Assembly (NCBI GenBank): GCA_041797745.1
Contig: JBHBZU010000016.1
Location: 1 to 14,054 of the forward strand
From: UBA3871 sp041797745
GTDB taxonomy: Bacteria > Bacillota > Clostridia > Peptostreptococcales > Anaerovoracaceae
Reading direction: 5' to 3'
DNA: 14,054 nucleotides
Under the pieces are notes generated by a model. It worked only from the letters and a program-made list of their open reading frames with translations. It was not told the origin of the DNA and made no database searches. This document shows, piece by piece, positions 1-7,329 of this stretch (its first letter is position 1; every line of letters starts with the position of its first letter). A program made the translations under genes and the position numbers.

Positions 1-2
1 AT

Positions 3-122
3 GTTTCCACAGTTATTCGTCTTGCTATAGTTGGAAGAAGTCAGTCTCCTGATGTTTGGGAAATTCAACAGATTTTAGGCGAAGAAAGAACTAAAGCCAG
101 AATTAAGGCGGCAATTAAGTAG
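3..122 (+). CDS. gltX: 3' end of a probable glutamyl-tRNA synthetase gene (partial)
   Basis: An open frame enters from the left edge and stops with TAG at 120-122, giving 39 residues. The visible peptide contains IRLAIVGRSQSP followed by ILGEERTKARIKAAIK. This resembles the extreme C-terminus of class I glutamyl-tRNA synthetases, which have the pattern (M/V)R-A-TG--SP followed by a short helix with (I/L)G--R---RI. That enzyme charges tRNA-Glu in the cytoplasm; the tail belongs to its anticodon-binding helical domain. Only the tail is present, so none of the catalytic HIGH or KMSKS motifs can be checked. No strong terminator follows. The identification is by eye from 39 residues and another protein with a similar C-terminal helix cannot be excluded. 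Confidence 0.6.
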   Translation, partial: VSTVIRLAIVGRSQSPDVWEIQQILGEERTKARIKAAIK

Positions 123-164
123 CCTGCTCGGCTCTGGTAAAATACCTTAAATTTGCAAAAGGAA

Positions 165-188
165 AGCCAAATGCAGTTTTGTTTGGCT
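165..188 (+). other. Small inverted repeat between gltX and the permease gene
   Basis: AGCCAAA (165-171) and TTTGGCT (182-188) form a perfect 7-bp stem with a 10-nt loop. There is no T tract after it, so it is not a convincing terminator. It could be a weak mRNA stem in the leader of the next gene or an operator. Confidence 0.35.
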
Positions 189-232
189 GAAAGGGATATA
201 TAGTCTCAGATAGAGACATAGGGTGATTAGAA

Positions 233-991
233 ATGTTACAGATATTGCTGATAGTCTGTCCGTTAATTTTTATAGCATCGTTTGTAGACGCCGTGGCAGG
301 CGGCGGAGGGCTTATTTCTCTTCCTGCCTACTTGTTGGCAGGACTTCCGGCGCATACAGCCATGGGAACTAATAAGGCGGTTTCGCCCCTAGGCTCACTT
401 ACTGCGACAATTACCTATCTTAGAAAGGGAAAACTCAATGTAGCGGTAGCCGGCATTGCTGCGGTAGGCGCGATAGCTGGAGCTGCATTGGGGAGCAGGT
501 TGGTGCTCGGAATACCTGAACACATACTTAACCTTGCCATCATCATTATCTTGCCGGTGGTGGCAATATTCCTGCTGACTCAGAAAAACTTGGGGGCGGA
601 TGACAGCGAGCCAAGAGAATATCCAAAGGGGAAAATGATTATTTTTGCTTGCCTCATCGGATTATTTATAGGCTTTTATGACGGCATGGTAGGACCTGGG
701 ACAGGTACATTTATGATTATTGCCTTTGCAAAGGTTTTTAACTTTGACCTGGTAATGTCGTCGGGATGTGCTAAATTAGCCAATTTGGCGTCAAATGTAG
801 GCTCTGCAATAGTGTTTATTATTGCAGGCAAGGTAATGTGGTCTGTGGCAATACCTGCGGTGGTTTGCAGCATATTGGGCGGATATTTCGGTTCACGATA
901 TGCTATCAACGGAGGAAGCAAGAGCGTGCGTAAGGTTATCTTTTTAGTAATCGGAATGTTGATTCTCAAGTTCCTTTTGGAAATTTTTTAA
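233..991 (+). CDS. TSUP-family (TauE/SafE) membrane permease
   Basis: A 252-residue integral membrane protein of the TSUP family (sulfite, sulfonate or organic anion transporters such as TauE, SafE and YfcA). The two-fold internal repeat of the family is visible. The first half has DAVAGGGG (19-26) and HTAMGTNK (41-48). The second half has DGMVGPGTGTF (150-160) and KLANLASN (181-188). Hydrophobic segments alternate along the whole length, with a short polar loop near 118-133 between the halves. Length is normal for the family. The ATG is preceded by AGGGTGA at 220-226 with a 6-nt spacer. It is followed after 53 bp by an M20 amidohydrolase gene on the same strand, so the two are probably co-transcribed. 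The substrate cannot be read from sequence; a carboxylate or sulfonate linked to the amidohydrolase is only an inference. Confidence 0.93.
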   Translation: MLQILLIVCPLIFIASFVDAVAGGGGLISLPAYLLAGLPAHTAMGTNKAVSPLGSLTATITYLRKGKLNVAVAGIAAVGAIAGAALGSRLVLGIPEHILNLAIIIILPVVAIFLLTQKNLGADDSEPREYPKGKMIIFACLIGLFIGFYDGMVGPGTGTFMIIAFAKVFNFDLVMSSGCAKLANLASNVGSAIVFIIAGKVMWSVAIPAVVCSILGGYFGSRYAINGGSKSVRKVIFLVIGMLILKFLLEIF

Positions 992-1044
992 AGAACCTTC
1001 AATATATATTTCAAGATGTAATTTTAGAAGAAAATATAAAAAGA

Positions 1045-2229
1045 ATGAAAATGACAGATTTCAAAACCCTAGCAAAAAAATATGAAGAACAGTTAATTGC
1101 AGATAGACGATGGCTCCATGAAAATGCCGAAGTTGGAATGATTTTACCGCGTACCGAGAATTATATTCGCACTCAACTGGAAGAGATGGGATATTCTCCG
1201 GAGCCGTGGCTTGAATCGGGACTTTCAGTTACGGTAGGTCGTGGAGAGAACTTAACCCTTGAGGGAGAACCAAAGTGTATTCTCCTGCGTGCAGATATTG
1301 ACGCCTTGCCTATTCATGAAGAGGCGGATTTACCATTCGCAGCAAAGGGAGAGGCGGGTCATCTCTGCGGACACGATATTCACGGGGCGGTGGCACTGAC
1401 TGTTGCCAGAATCCTGAAAGAATGTGAGGAGGAAATTTCCGGACTTGTGAAGATTGTCTTTCAACCGGGAGAGGAGCAGTCAAATGGTGCGGAGCATATG
1501 GTAAAAGCGGGTGTTATGCAAAATCCGCAGGTTCATGCGTGCTTGGGAATGCACGTAAAACCTAATGCCGAGAATGGCTCTGTTCATTACGCTTTAGGCC
1601 CCGCTACAGCAGCCATCGACTTTTTCAAAATAGACATAGAGGGAAAGACTGCCCACAGCAGCCAGCCCGAACAGGCTAAAGATCCGTTGCAGGCGGCAAT
1701 GGGGATTTACCACAGTCTTGAGGGAATGGTTCGCCGCGAGCTTTCCGCTTTCAGAACAGCGGTTGTGGCAGTCGGCATTATGGAAGCAGGTAGCGCACCC
1801 AATTCAATTCCTACCAATGCTCACATGGAGGGAACCCTCCGTTCTTACAGCAACGAGGATCAAGCCCACCTGCGAGAATGTATGCGACTTATTGTGGCAC
1901 AGCATTGTGCGTTAGCGGGAGTAGCAGGAAGCATAAATTTTGTCTGGACTCCGGTAACCGAAAATAATACGGAAATCTGCAACCACATGGGCGGGATTTT
2001 TGATAAATATGTGGGCAAAGAAAACGTGATTATTGACAAGCAGCCTGTGGCCAGCTCTGACGATTTTGCATTCTTTGCGCAAGAGGCGCCGTCCATGCTA
2101 TTTTGGTTTGGTGTCGGAAGCGATGAGGGCTATGCTATTCACGACCCGAGAGTAGTGATGGAAGAAGATAAACTTTATTTGGCAGCAGCGGCTATTGCAG
2201 AGGGCGCAGTCAGCTGGTGCAGTAAATAA
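1045..2229 (+). CDS. M20-family metallo-amidohydrolase (hippurate hydrolase / N-acyl-amino acid deacylase type)
   Basis: A 394-residue cytoplasmic metallopeptidase-like hydrolase of the M20D group, which removes acyl groups from N-acyl amino acids (hippuricase, IAA-amino acid hydrolase, N-acetyl-diaminopimelate deacetylase). Visible motifs are ADIDALP (83-89), CGHDIH (108-113, with the metal-binding Cys and His), QPGEE (140-144, catalytic and metal Glu), LGMH (167-170) and a C-terminal His near 366 (AIHDPR). The central GKTAHSS segment marks the lid/dimerisation domain. Length is typical. The ribosome binding site is weak and A-rich. ATG at 1045 is used, but the ATG two codons later (1051) is equally possible. 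It sits between a TSUP permease and a CmpB-type membrane protein (gap 32 bp), suggesting an operon. The true substrate is unknown. Confidence 0.92.
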   Translation: MKMTDFKTLAKKYEEQLIADRRWLHENAEVGMILPRTENYIRTQLEEMGYSPEPWLESGLSVTVGRGENLTLEGEPKCILLRADIDALPIHEEADLPFAAKGEAGHLCGHDIHGAVALTVARILKECEEEISGLVKIVFQPGEEQSNGAEHMVKAGVMQNPQVHACLGMHVKPNAENGSVHYALGPATAAIDFFKIDIEGKTAHSSQPEQAKDPLQAAMGIYHSLEGMVRRELSAFRTAVVAVGIMEAGSAPNSIPTNAHMEGTLRSYSNEDQAHLRECMRLIVAQHCALAGVAGSINFVWTPVTENNTEICNHMGGIFDKYVGKENVIIDKQPVASSDDFAFFAQEAPSMLFWFGVGSDEGYAIHDPRVVMEEDKLYLAAAAIAEGAVSWCSK

Positions 2230-2250
2230 GCCGGCGAATGTAGCGGCTTA
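2227..2250 (+). other. Inverted repeat spanning the amidohydrolase stop codon
   Basis: TAAGCCG (2227-2233, containing the TAA stop) and CGGCTTA (2244-2250) form a perfect 7-bp stem with a 10-nt loop. The next gene's ribosome binding site AGGGG (2251-2255) begins at the following base. No T tract is present, so an RNA stem acting at the gene junction is more likely than a terminator. Confidence 0.4.
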
Positions 2251-2261
2251 AGGGGTAGAGA

Positions 2262-3224
2262 ATGGGATTTTACAATTTAGTTTGGTATTTTTTGATATAT
2301 GCCTTTGGGGGCTGGTGCCTTGAAGTTGCCTACAAAGCGGTGACTGTTGGTAAATTCGTCAATCGCGGATTTTTAAACGGTCCGGTTTGCCCAATTTATG
2401 GGGTGGGTATGGTGATAATTATCTATGCCCTGACACCTATTTCCCAAAACAAATTATTTATGTTTGTCGGAGCGGTGGTTGTATGTTCCGCATTGGAATG
2501 GCTTGTGGGATTTTGCTTGGAAAAGCTCTTTCATGCAAAATGGTGGGATTATTCGAATGTGCCTTTTAACCTCAACGGATATATTTGTTTGAAATTTTCG
2601 CTTTATTGGGGTATAGCAGGCGTTTTTGTTATGGATGTTATCCAGCCAACTACAATGTGGTTTGTTGGGAAAATTCCTTACCTTTTAGGCTGTATTATGG
2701 CGGTTTTATTTGTGGTAGCACTTATGATAGACGTGGCACTTACGGTCAATGTGATTTTGAAGCTGAATAGAGATATGCGCCGTTTGAGTGAAATTGGCGT
2801 GAGAATGAGAAACATTTCAGATAGTCTGGGGCAGGAAATTTTCGAGGGAGTTGTAGACTTTAGAGAAAGGGTGGAAGCTGCCAAGGAGAGAATGGAAGAA
2901 GTTAAAGAAGAGGCGGAGCAACGAGCAGAGGAGTTTGTGGAAGAGGTATTGCAGCAAATCGCATTGCAGGTGGGAGAGTCTCCGGCAGAGAATGTTTTTC
3001 TTAACCCAAGAGACAAGGAGATTCAGAAAAGTGTTGAATTGGTTGCCAGACAGGGAGAAGAGGAGCTTAAGGCGCTTCGGGAAGAATATGAAGCAGGTTT
3101 TAGAAATATTTCAAAGAGCAGAACTTTCTTTGGAAAGCGACTGATGAAAGCTTTCCCTGACTTAAAGCACGAAATGGCAAGAGAGGAATTTGAATCTTTG
3201 CGTAGCCGCTGGGGAAGAAAATAG
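2262..3224 (+). CDS. CmpB-type putative ABC transporter permease (PF06541-like) with coiled-coil tail
   Basis: A 320-residue protein. The first ~165 residues are a multi-spanning membrane domain with the family-typical start (WYFLIYAFGGWCLEV, 8-22), then GFLNGPVCPIYG (36-47) and an EW/WWDYS region (79-98). This pattern matches the poorly characterised family annotated as 'putative ABC transporter permease', common in Clostridia. No ATPase partner is nearby, so a transport role is not shown. From about 165 to 235 the sequence is charged and heptad-like (KERMEEVKEEAEQRAEEFVEE), a predicted cytoplasmic coiled coil, followed by a soluble basic tail to the C-terminus. AGGGG at 2251-2255 with a 6-nt spacer supports the start. 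It ends the three-gene cluster that begins with the TSUP permease. Confidence 0.82.
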   Translation: MGFYNLVWYFLIYAFGGWCLEVAYKAVTVGKFVNRGFLNGPVCPIYGVGMVIIIYALTPISQNKLFMFVGAVVVCSALEWLVGFCLEKLFHAKWWDYSNVPFNLNGYICLKFSLYWGIAGVFVMDVIQPTTMWFVGKIPYLLGCIMAVLFVVALMIDVALTVNVILKLNRDMRRLSEIGVRMRNISDSLGQEIFEGVVDFRERVEAAKERMEEVKEEAEQRAEEFVEEVLQQIALQVGESPAENVFLNPRDKEIQKSVELVARQGEEELKALREEYEAGFRNISKSRTFFGKRLMKAFPDLKHEMAREEFESLRSRWGRK

Positions 3225-3322
3225 TTTTATGGGCGGAAAAAAAGATTTTACGATCAACAGCCTTTTTATAAGTTTGAATATTATAGGAAACGGTAAGTGG
3301 ATGTTTAAGGTTACAAATTATG

Positions 3323-3351
3323 TTGACAAATTGGAAAGTAATAGATTTAAT
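3323..3351 (+). promoter_or_regulatory. Strong sigma-A promoter for xpt
   Basis: TTGACA (3323-3328) and TTTAAT (3346-3351) are separated by exactly 17 bp, a perfect -35 and a one-mismatch -10. Transcription would start near 3358, giving an mRNA leader of about 135 nt before xpt. I looked in that leader for the purine-riboswitch core and did not find it. The 98 bases before the promoter (3225-3322) show no feature I can support. Confidence 0.75.
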
Positions 3352-3491
3352 AAATAAGAAGTGAGTCGGAATAGGTTTGGAAATAAATCGGGAAAATTAA
3401 GAAAAAGTAGAGAAAACGGGTTATCACAGCAGAAGCAGGCGAGAAAGCAACCGCTTAGGAATTGGTAAGATAGGTATATAAGGAGCATTTA

Positions 3492-4064
3492 ATGAAAGCT
3501 TTAGAAGAAAAGATTGTTAAAGACGGGACTGCCATCGGAAGTGAAATTGTAAAGGTGGACAGTTTTTTAAATCACCAGATTGATACGGCATTCATGACTG
3601 AAATGGGAAAGGAAATTGCCCGCTTATTTAAAGGCAGGGGCGTAAACAAAATCGTTACCGTTGAAGCAAGCGGTATCCCTATTGCATATTCGGCAGCAAT
3701 GAATATGGGAAATATTCCTGTGGTTTTTGCAAAAAAAGCTGCTCCTAACACAATGAATGAGAATTTTTACGGAGCGGAAGCAATTTCATTTACTAAGGGA
3801 ACGGTGTCAATGTTAAGGATTGCAACCCAGTATATTACGACAGAGGATGTAATTCTCATAGTGGATGATTTTTTAGCCACAGGGGAAGCTGCGGTGGCAC
3901 TGGTAGACATTATTAAACAAGGCGGAGGCAAGATAGCAGGATACACCGCAGCCATTGAAAAACAATGGCAGGGTGGCAACGAAAAACTCAGAGCCTTGGG
4001 TGTTGATGTGCAGTCGCTGGCAGTAATAAAGAAGATTTCCGAGGGGAAAATAGAGTTTGCATGA
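3492..4064 (+). CDS. xpt: Xanthine phosphoribosyltransferase
   Basis: A 190-residue cytoplasmic type I phosphoribosyltransferase that joins xanthine to PRPP to give XMP in purine salvage. The PRPP-binding motif ILIVDDFLATGEA is at residues 121-133. The N-terminal sequence (MKALEEKIVKDG), the VTVEASGIPIAYSAA segment (56-69) and the FAKK stretch (79-82) fit Xpt rather than adenine phosphoribosyltransferase. Length matches the family (about 190 aa). The start is set by AAGGAG at 3480-3485 with a 6-nt spacer. It stands alone: its own promoter lies about 140 bp upstream and an intrinsic terminator follows, and the usual partner xanthine permease is absent from the window. In many Bacillota xpt is controlled by a guanine riboswitch, but I see none here. 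Confidence 0.95.
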   Translation: MKALEEKIVKDGTAIGSEIVKVDSFLNHQIDTAFMTEMGKEIARLFKGRGVNKIVTVEASGIPIAYSAAMNMGNIPVVFAKKAAPNTMNENFYGAEAISFTKGTVSMLRIATQYITTEDVILIVDDFLATGEAAVALVDIIKQGGGKIAGYTAAIEKQWQGGNEKLRALGVDVQSLAVIKKISEGKIEFA

Positions 4065-4117
4065 GGTGGTGAAATATACACCGAGCAGATTCTAGTAACT
4101 TAATATCAAAGAAGAAA

Positions 4118-4147
4118 AGACGGTCTGAAAACAGGCGGTCTTTTTAT
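4118..4147 (+). terminator. Intrinsic terminator after xpt (probably bidirectional)
   Basis: Arms at 4118-4127 (AGACGGTCTG) and 4132-4141 (CAGGCGGTCT) pair over 10 positions with one G-G mismatch and one G-U, loop AAAA, followed by T5 at 4141-4145. On the - strand the same hairpin is followed by TTTTC, so it could also stop transcription coming from the Fic/HAD side. Confidence 0.75.
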
Positions 4148-4166
4148 TGGGTCATTTATTGGGTCA
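4143..4166. repeat. Perfect 12-bp tandem duplication
   Basis: TTTATTGGGTCA occurs twice head to tail (4143-4154, 4155-4166) directly beside the xpt terminator T tract. On the - strand it encodes the repeated DPIN/DPIK at the end of the Fic remnant. It fits relaxed selection in this stretch. Confidence 0.8.
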
Positions 4167-4445
4167 TCGTGACCTCGCAAAAGCTGTTCGCTTATATGCA
4201 TTTCACGGTTATGCAGTTCGTTTCGCTCGTCAAGTAGCAGATTTCTCAAGAACTTTTCTAAGAAGTCAGATGTTTCATAGATACCTTTTTTCAGGTTAGT
4301 ATAATTTGCTCTTACCAAAGCGTTTCTGAAATACCAAGAGTTTTCAGCAAATATATCATTCTCTGCCTCAAACCCAAGATTTCTTAAATATTTGATTAAA
4401 AAAACTGCGGTTGTTCTGGTATTTCCCTCGCCAAATGCGTGAATC

Positions 4446-5144
4446 TCAGCCCCTAAAAATATAATCCTCAAATTCTGCTACGGTGTTAAAATATCGGTCA
4501 GAATGTTCTTTCATATAGTCGCGAATATTGTCAAACAAATGTGACCATCCGCAAGCTGCAAATTCGACATTGCAGGCTTTTGCCATGTCATAGCCGAGGC
4601 GCAAATCGTCTAAAACAATACACTCTTCGGGCTTTACTCCTAAAATTTGCATGGTTTCCAGCAAAGGAAAGGGGTGGGGCTTTCTTTTGGTTTCAGGATA
4701 TTCCCAGCCATAGATTAGGTCAGGGACAATGCCCTGTTCGGCGTAGTGCCGCTTGATGTCCTCCGAGTCTGAGTGGGAAATGATGGAAACATAGCCACCG
4801 CCGGATTGAAATCGTTTAACCATATCCGCAAAGCCCTCAAAAAATCTAGGAGTGCGAGTCGAAGTGTAGCTTTTCCAAATGCGATATTCAATTTTCATCT
4901 CTTCATCGGTAAGCTTTAATATGTCCTTACATAGAGGCGAAAATCCGGGATTGAAACAGTATGTTGTAAACTCCTCTAAACTGTATTGAATATGTGGTCT
5001 CAACTCTTTTAGTATTTCCACAAAAGAAGGATAATGAATTTCCGGTGTGCTGTTTACCGCAGTGTCATCATGATCCAGTACCAAACATTTATAGCGAGAT
5101 TTAAGGGATTTATTTACATTGTTTTTTTCGGGTGAATTTTTCAT
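4446..5144 (-). CDS. HAD-superfamily hydrolase (phosphoglycolate phosphatase-like)
   Basis: A 232-residue cytoplasmic phosphatase-type protein. Motif I is LDHDDTAV (nucleophile D24, acid D26). Motif II is IISHSD (121-126), motif III contains K155 (ETKRKPHP) and motif IV is VLDDLRLGYDMAKA (177-190). The inserted helical cap lies between about 35 and 105. This is the complete C1-cap HAD layout, and the protein ends naturally in a TVAEFEDYIF helix. The frame is open from TTG at 5150, but I place the start at ATG 5144 because the weak GAG-type ribosome binding site then has a normal 6-nt spacer. It is preceded by the 18-bp tandem repeat and the sortase gene on the same strand, and followed by the Fic remnant. 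The substrate (a sugar or nucleotide phosphate) is unknown. Confidence 0.85.
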   Translation of the reverse strand: MKNSPEKNNVNKSLKSRYKCLVLDHDDTAVNSTPEIHYPSFVEILKELRPHIQYSLEEFTTYCFNPGFSPLCKDILKLTDEEMKIEYRIWKSYTSTRTPRFFEGFADMVKRFQSGGGYVSIISHSDSEDIKRHYAEQGIVPDLIYGWEYPETKRKPHPFPLLETMQILGVKPEECIVLDDLRLGYDMAKACNVEFAACGWSHLFDNIRDYMKEHSDRYFNTVAEFEDYIFRG

Positions 5145-5189
5145 TTGCAACTCGTTTCTAAAGGTATTGATAAAATAAATTACGTTTTC

Positions 5190-5278
5190 TATTGAGAGAC
5201 GGCTTTTTATTGAGGGGTAGCTTTTTATTAAGAGATAATTTTTTATTGGGGGCCGTCTGTTATTGAGGGACAGCTGTA
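5190..5278. repeat. Five-copy degenerate 18-bp tandem repeat overlapping the sortase 3' end
   Basis: Units start at 5190, 5208, 5226, 5244 and 5261. Examples are TATTGAGAGACGGCTTTT, TATTGAGGGGTAGCTTTT and TATTAAGAGATAATTTTT; the fourth is one base short (17 bp). The fifth copy contains the sortase stop codon (5260-5262 lies at its edge) and the last sortase codons. AGACGGC (5197-5203) and GCCGTCT (5252-5258) in units 1 and 4 are also perfect inverted repeats. On the - strand, past the sortase stop, the array reads open in the sortase frame as N-K-K-rich hexapeptides. Confidence 0.75.
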
Positions 5279-6342
5279 TCCTCAGGAATGTTTACTTCCC
5301 CTTTAGAGCCGTCTTCGGTGCTTTCGGAGCTGCCTGTGTTAGAATTGTTAGAGACGTCTGATCCATCGTAAGCGGGAATGTTGCCGTTTTCATTGTAAGA
5401 ACCGCTTTCTGTTCCGTTGCTTCCATCACCGGAACCACCTGCTGAACTGTTGGATCCGCCTGCTGCCCCCTTGCTTCCCTTTCCGGAACTACCTGTTTCG
5501 CCACCGCTATTTGCCTCTCCCTCAAGGGTTACGTTTCTGTCAGGAACGTATTCAGAATTGGCGGTAATAGTCGGAACGTAGCCCTCTGGAACTAAAGCCT
5601 CAATAGTTGGCAGTTCTGCGAGGACAATCAATCGTTGGGTATTTTTACCTTTCGGGTGGCAGGTAATGAGGGTGAGAATGGCTTTTTCGCCGGTGCCCTG
5701 CATTAGCACGGAAACGTCGCTTGGCTTAACTACGTCAATGTCGTAAACCTTGTAATTGAAAATCTTGCCACCTGCTTCCAGCTTGATATTGTCCCCAACT
5801 TCTACTTCTCCAAGACGGCTGAAATAGGAACCGAAAGTATAGTTACGGTGCCCCGCGATACAGCAATTACCCAAATATCCGGGGGCGGCAGTGCCTGTGA
5901 CGTGACCGGCACCCCAGCGAAGCTCTTTGGTGCCTGAACCCTCCAAAACATTCAACGAACACTTAATCTTGGAGATGGAAATGTGGGCTATTGCGGCAGG
6001 TCTGTCGGAGCCTGAAGTGTCAGGCTCGGCGGTTTCGTTGAAAGCTTCGTCAGCAGCTTCAAGACCTTTAGTTATAACCTCCTGATCTTTCAGGAACTGC
6101 TCGTACATCTGCTTTTCCTGATACTTTGTATAGAGGCGACCACCAAAAGGAATCAGGCAGACAACAACCCCCATAATAATCAGCAATGTAGAAAGCTGCT
6201 TCTTCCCAAATTTCTTGCGGGAGTTTTTTTCTGTTACCGTAGGATGTTCTCCTGAAAGGTCTTTTTCGCCCGCTTCGGATGTTTCGGAAGCCTCCGAAAT
6301 ATTGTATATTTTTTCTTTTTCAAAATTTTCTTTTTGAGTCAT
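5260..6342 (-). CDS. Class D-like sortase with a Gly/Ser-rich C-terminal tail
   Basis: A 360-residue membrane-anchored transpeptidase that cleaves an LPXTG-type signal and links the protein to the cell wall. The start is ATG 6342, set by GGAG at 6352-6349 with a 6-nt spacer; the frame is open a little further, to a TTG at 6354. Order: acidic cytoplasmic N-terminus with a basic patch (KNSRKKFGKK), one membrane helix about 49-67, then the sortase barrel. The catalytic residues are H165 in IAGHR, C228 in TLITC and R237 in NTQRL. Single-span, N-terminal anchor and TLxTC fit class D better than A or B. After the barrel (about residue 250) come about 100 residues of low-complexity G, S, N, D and E sequence ending in AVPQ, which is unusual. 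The likely substrate is the LPKTG adhesin encoded 1.9 kb away. No clear - strand promoter was found upstream. Confidence 0.92.
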   Translation of the reverse strand: MTQKENFEKEKIYNISEASETSEAGEKDLSGEHPTVTEKNSRKKFGKKQLSTLLIIMGVVVCLIPFGGRLYTKYQEKQMYEQFLKDQEVITKGLEAADEAFNETAEPDTSGSDRPAAIAHISISKIKCSLNVLEGSGTKELRWGAGHVTGTAAPGYLGNCCIAGHRNYTFGSYFSRLGEVEVGDNIKLEAGGKIFNYKVYDIDVVKPSDVSVLMQGTGEKAILTLITCHPKGKNTQRLIVLAELPTIEALVPEGYVPTITANSEYVPDRNVTLEGEANSGGETGSSGKGSKGAAGGSNSSAGGSGDGSNGTESGSYNENGNIPAYDGSDVSNNSNTGSSESTEDGSKGEVNIPEDTAVPQ

Positions 6343-6498
6343 AAATTTCTCCAAATTTCTTTAACAAATGCCTAAAAAATTAAAATGTGAGTAAATTATC
6401 TTTTCACAAGTATAACATAATAGTGCAAAAGAGGGAATTTGTAATTTAATACTGAAACAGGGTTATATAATTCATATTTTAAATTTTAAAAACAGTTT

Positions 6499-6531
6499 TG
6501 TGACCGAAATCTAACCGAGGGATGATATTAT
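6499..6531 (+). promoter_or_regulatory. TGTGAC-type direct-repeat box A with downstream -10
   Basis: TGTGAC (6499-6504) and TCTAAC (6510-6515) are repeated with an 11-bp period; the second half-site has two mismatches. Ten bases later lies TATTAT (6526-6531), one mismatch from a -10. Response regulators of the OmpR/PhoB family bind such direct repeats one helical turn apart and replace the -35. The box precedes the first WQG-module gene and lies about 160 bp upstream of the divergent sortase start. Confidence 0.6.
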
Positions 6532-6658
6532 GTGTTCTATGAAAGAGATTTATATGCAGTTTCAAACTAATATAAATTTTGTAATGAGATAAAATTATTA
6601 AGGAACTGATGAAACAACATTGGTTTTAGTAAGGGAGACAGGAAAGGAGCGTGAAAGC

Positions 6659-7147
6659 TTGAAAGAGGCATTTTCATTAGTCCCAAACTATCAGGTTTGC
6701 ATTGATTTTGCAGATGGTGTGAACCTTTCGGGTAGGATGTATTGCGGACTTGAAAAGAGAGGCATTGAATTTGCCGACATCCAACAGCTAATTATTGCAA
6801 TGGATGATATTATGAACAAGATTAGCTTTCCGCAGTCTACTGTAGAAAAGAGAGCTTTTGGTGATAGAGAAAGGCTCCGCATGAATCTCAGCAGACAAGA
6901 GCTTTTAGAAATGAGGAAATTTATGGCTGACAACGAAAAAGGCAAGCAGGCAACATTTATTGTGCAGGTAGAATACAGGCACAATGCAGAGTGGCAGGGC
7001 AATGTAAAGTGGGTTGAGGGTGAGTCTACTCATGAATTTGCCAGCACTTTAGATTTGATTAAATTTTTAGATGAAACCGGAACAAAATGTCGGAAAGAAA
7101 ACACACAAGAAACAGAAACTTCTGAAATTGAAAGAAAAAAGTTTTAA
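6659..7147 (+). CDS. Unrecognised 162-aa protein with a WQG-VKW module
   Basis: I do not recognise a named family. No signal peptide or membrane segment is visible, so it is probably cytoplasmic. From the chosen start, an N-terminal part of about 70 residues (YQVCIDFADGVNLSGRMY, FPQSTVEKRAF) is joined by a charged linker to a C-terminal module at about 97-140 (FIVQVEYRHNAEWQGNVKW, then FASTLDLIKFLDE). That module recurs in the next gene. The frame is open from TTG 6620. TTG 6659 is preferred because AAAGGAG at 6643-6649 lies 9 nt before it, whereas TTG 6620 has no well-spaced site. An ATG at 6609 with AAGGAA before it gives only a six-codon frame. The gene lies between box A and box B and between sortase and adhesin, so a role in envelope or surface-protein regulation is possible but only inferred. 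Confidence 0.75.
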   Translation: MKEAFSLVPNYQVCIDFADGVNLSGRMYCGLEKRGIEFADIQQLIIAMDDIMNKISFPQSTVEKRAFGDRERLRMNLSRQELLEMRKFMADNEKGKQATFIVQVEYRHNAEWQGNVKWVEGESTHEFASTLDLIKFLDETGTKCRKENTQETETSEIERKKF

Positions 7148-7159
7148 AATTTTCGAGAT

Positions 7160-7192
7160 TGTGACCGATTTGTGACTTAGTCGTGAGATTAT
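7160..7192 (+). promoter_or_regulatory. TGTGAC-type direct-repeat box B (three phased half-sites)
   Basis: TGTGAC at 7160-7165 and 7171-7176, then CGTGAG at 7182-7187, are all in an 11-bp register. GATTAT (7187-7192) follows the second half-site by 10 bp, the same distance as in box A. The box begins 13 bp after the stop of the first WQG-module gene and is the best-conserved regulatory signal before the second. Confidence 0.6.
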
Positions 7193-7274
7193 ATATGAAG
7201 CGATTAAATATATTAAAGCTAGAAAGATACTTGAATGATATTCGGACTAATGCTGTGATGTTGTACAAATAGAG

Positions 7275-7304
7275 TTGTCACCATACTTTCAAGTGGTTTA
7301 TACA
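7275..7304 (+). promoter_or_regulatory. Possible sigma-A promoter before the second small gene
   Basis: TTGTCA (7275-7280, one mismatch) and TATACA (7299-7304, two mismatches) are 18 bp apart. If used, transcription starts near 7311, just before a good ribosome binding site. It would compete with or add to box B. Confidence 0.4.
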
Positions 7305-7329
7305 ATCAAGAGGGTAAGGAAAGTGGCAA

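Larger units (their letters stand above)
4106..4471 (-). pseudogene. N-terminally truncated Fic-domain protein remnant
   Basis: The 121-residue frame contains IHAFGEGNTRTTAVF, the core motif of Fic AMP-transferases (consensus HPFx(D/E)GN-R; here the Pro is Ala). It is followed by the helical tail typical of one Fic subgroup (ENSWYFRNALVRANY, then a FLRNLLL helix and NREMHI). Family members are usually 200 or more residues, with about 100 residues before the motif. Here only about 10 residues precede it, beginning at a TTG, with an in-frame TAG three codons upstream. The flap and the first Fic helices are therefore missing. The frame overlaps the 3' end of the HAD gene by 26 bp in another frame, and its tail runs through the xpt terminator. 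I infer a decayed fragment left by recombination rather than a working enzyme; translation from TTG coupled to the HAD gene is possible but unlikely. Confidence 0.75.

Noticed and set aside
676..969. A 97-codon - strand frame inside the permease gene
   Set aside because: Complete overlap with a clearly real gene; no motif or ribosome binding site support.
3358..3491. Purine (guanine) riboswitch in the xpt leader
   Set aside because: Expected from other Bacillota, but the conserved three-way junction blocks and loop sequences are absent.
6530..6592. A 20-codon ORF after box A with GAGGG before its ATG
   Set aside because: Its start overlaps the proposed -10 and the peptide resembles nothing I know; probably chance.
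7195..7272. A 25-codon ORF after box B
   Set aside because: No ribosome binding site, and its ATG lies within the promoter-like region.
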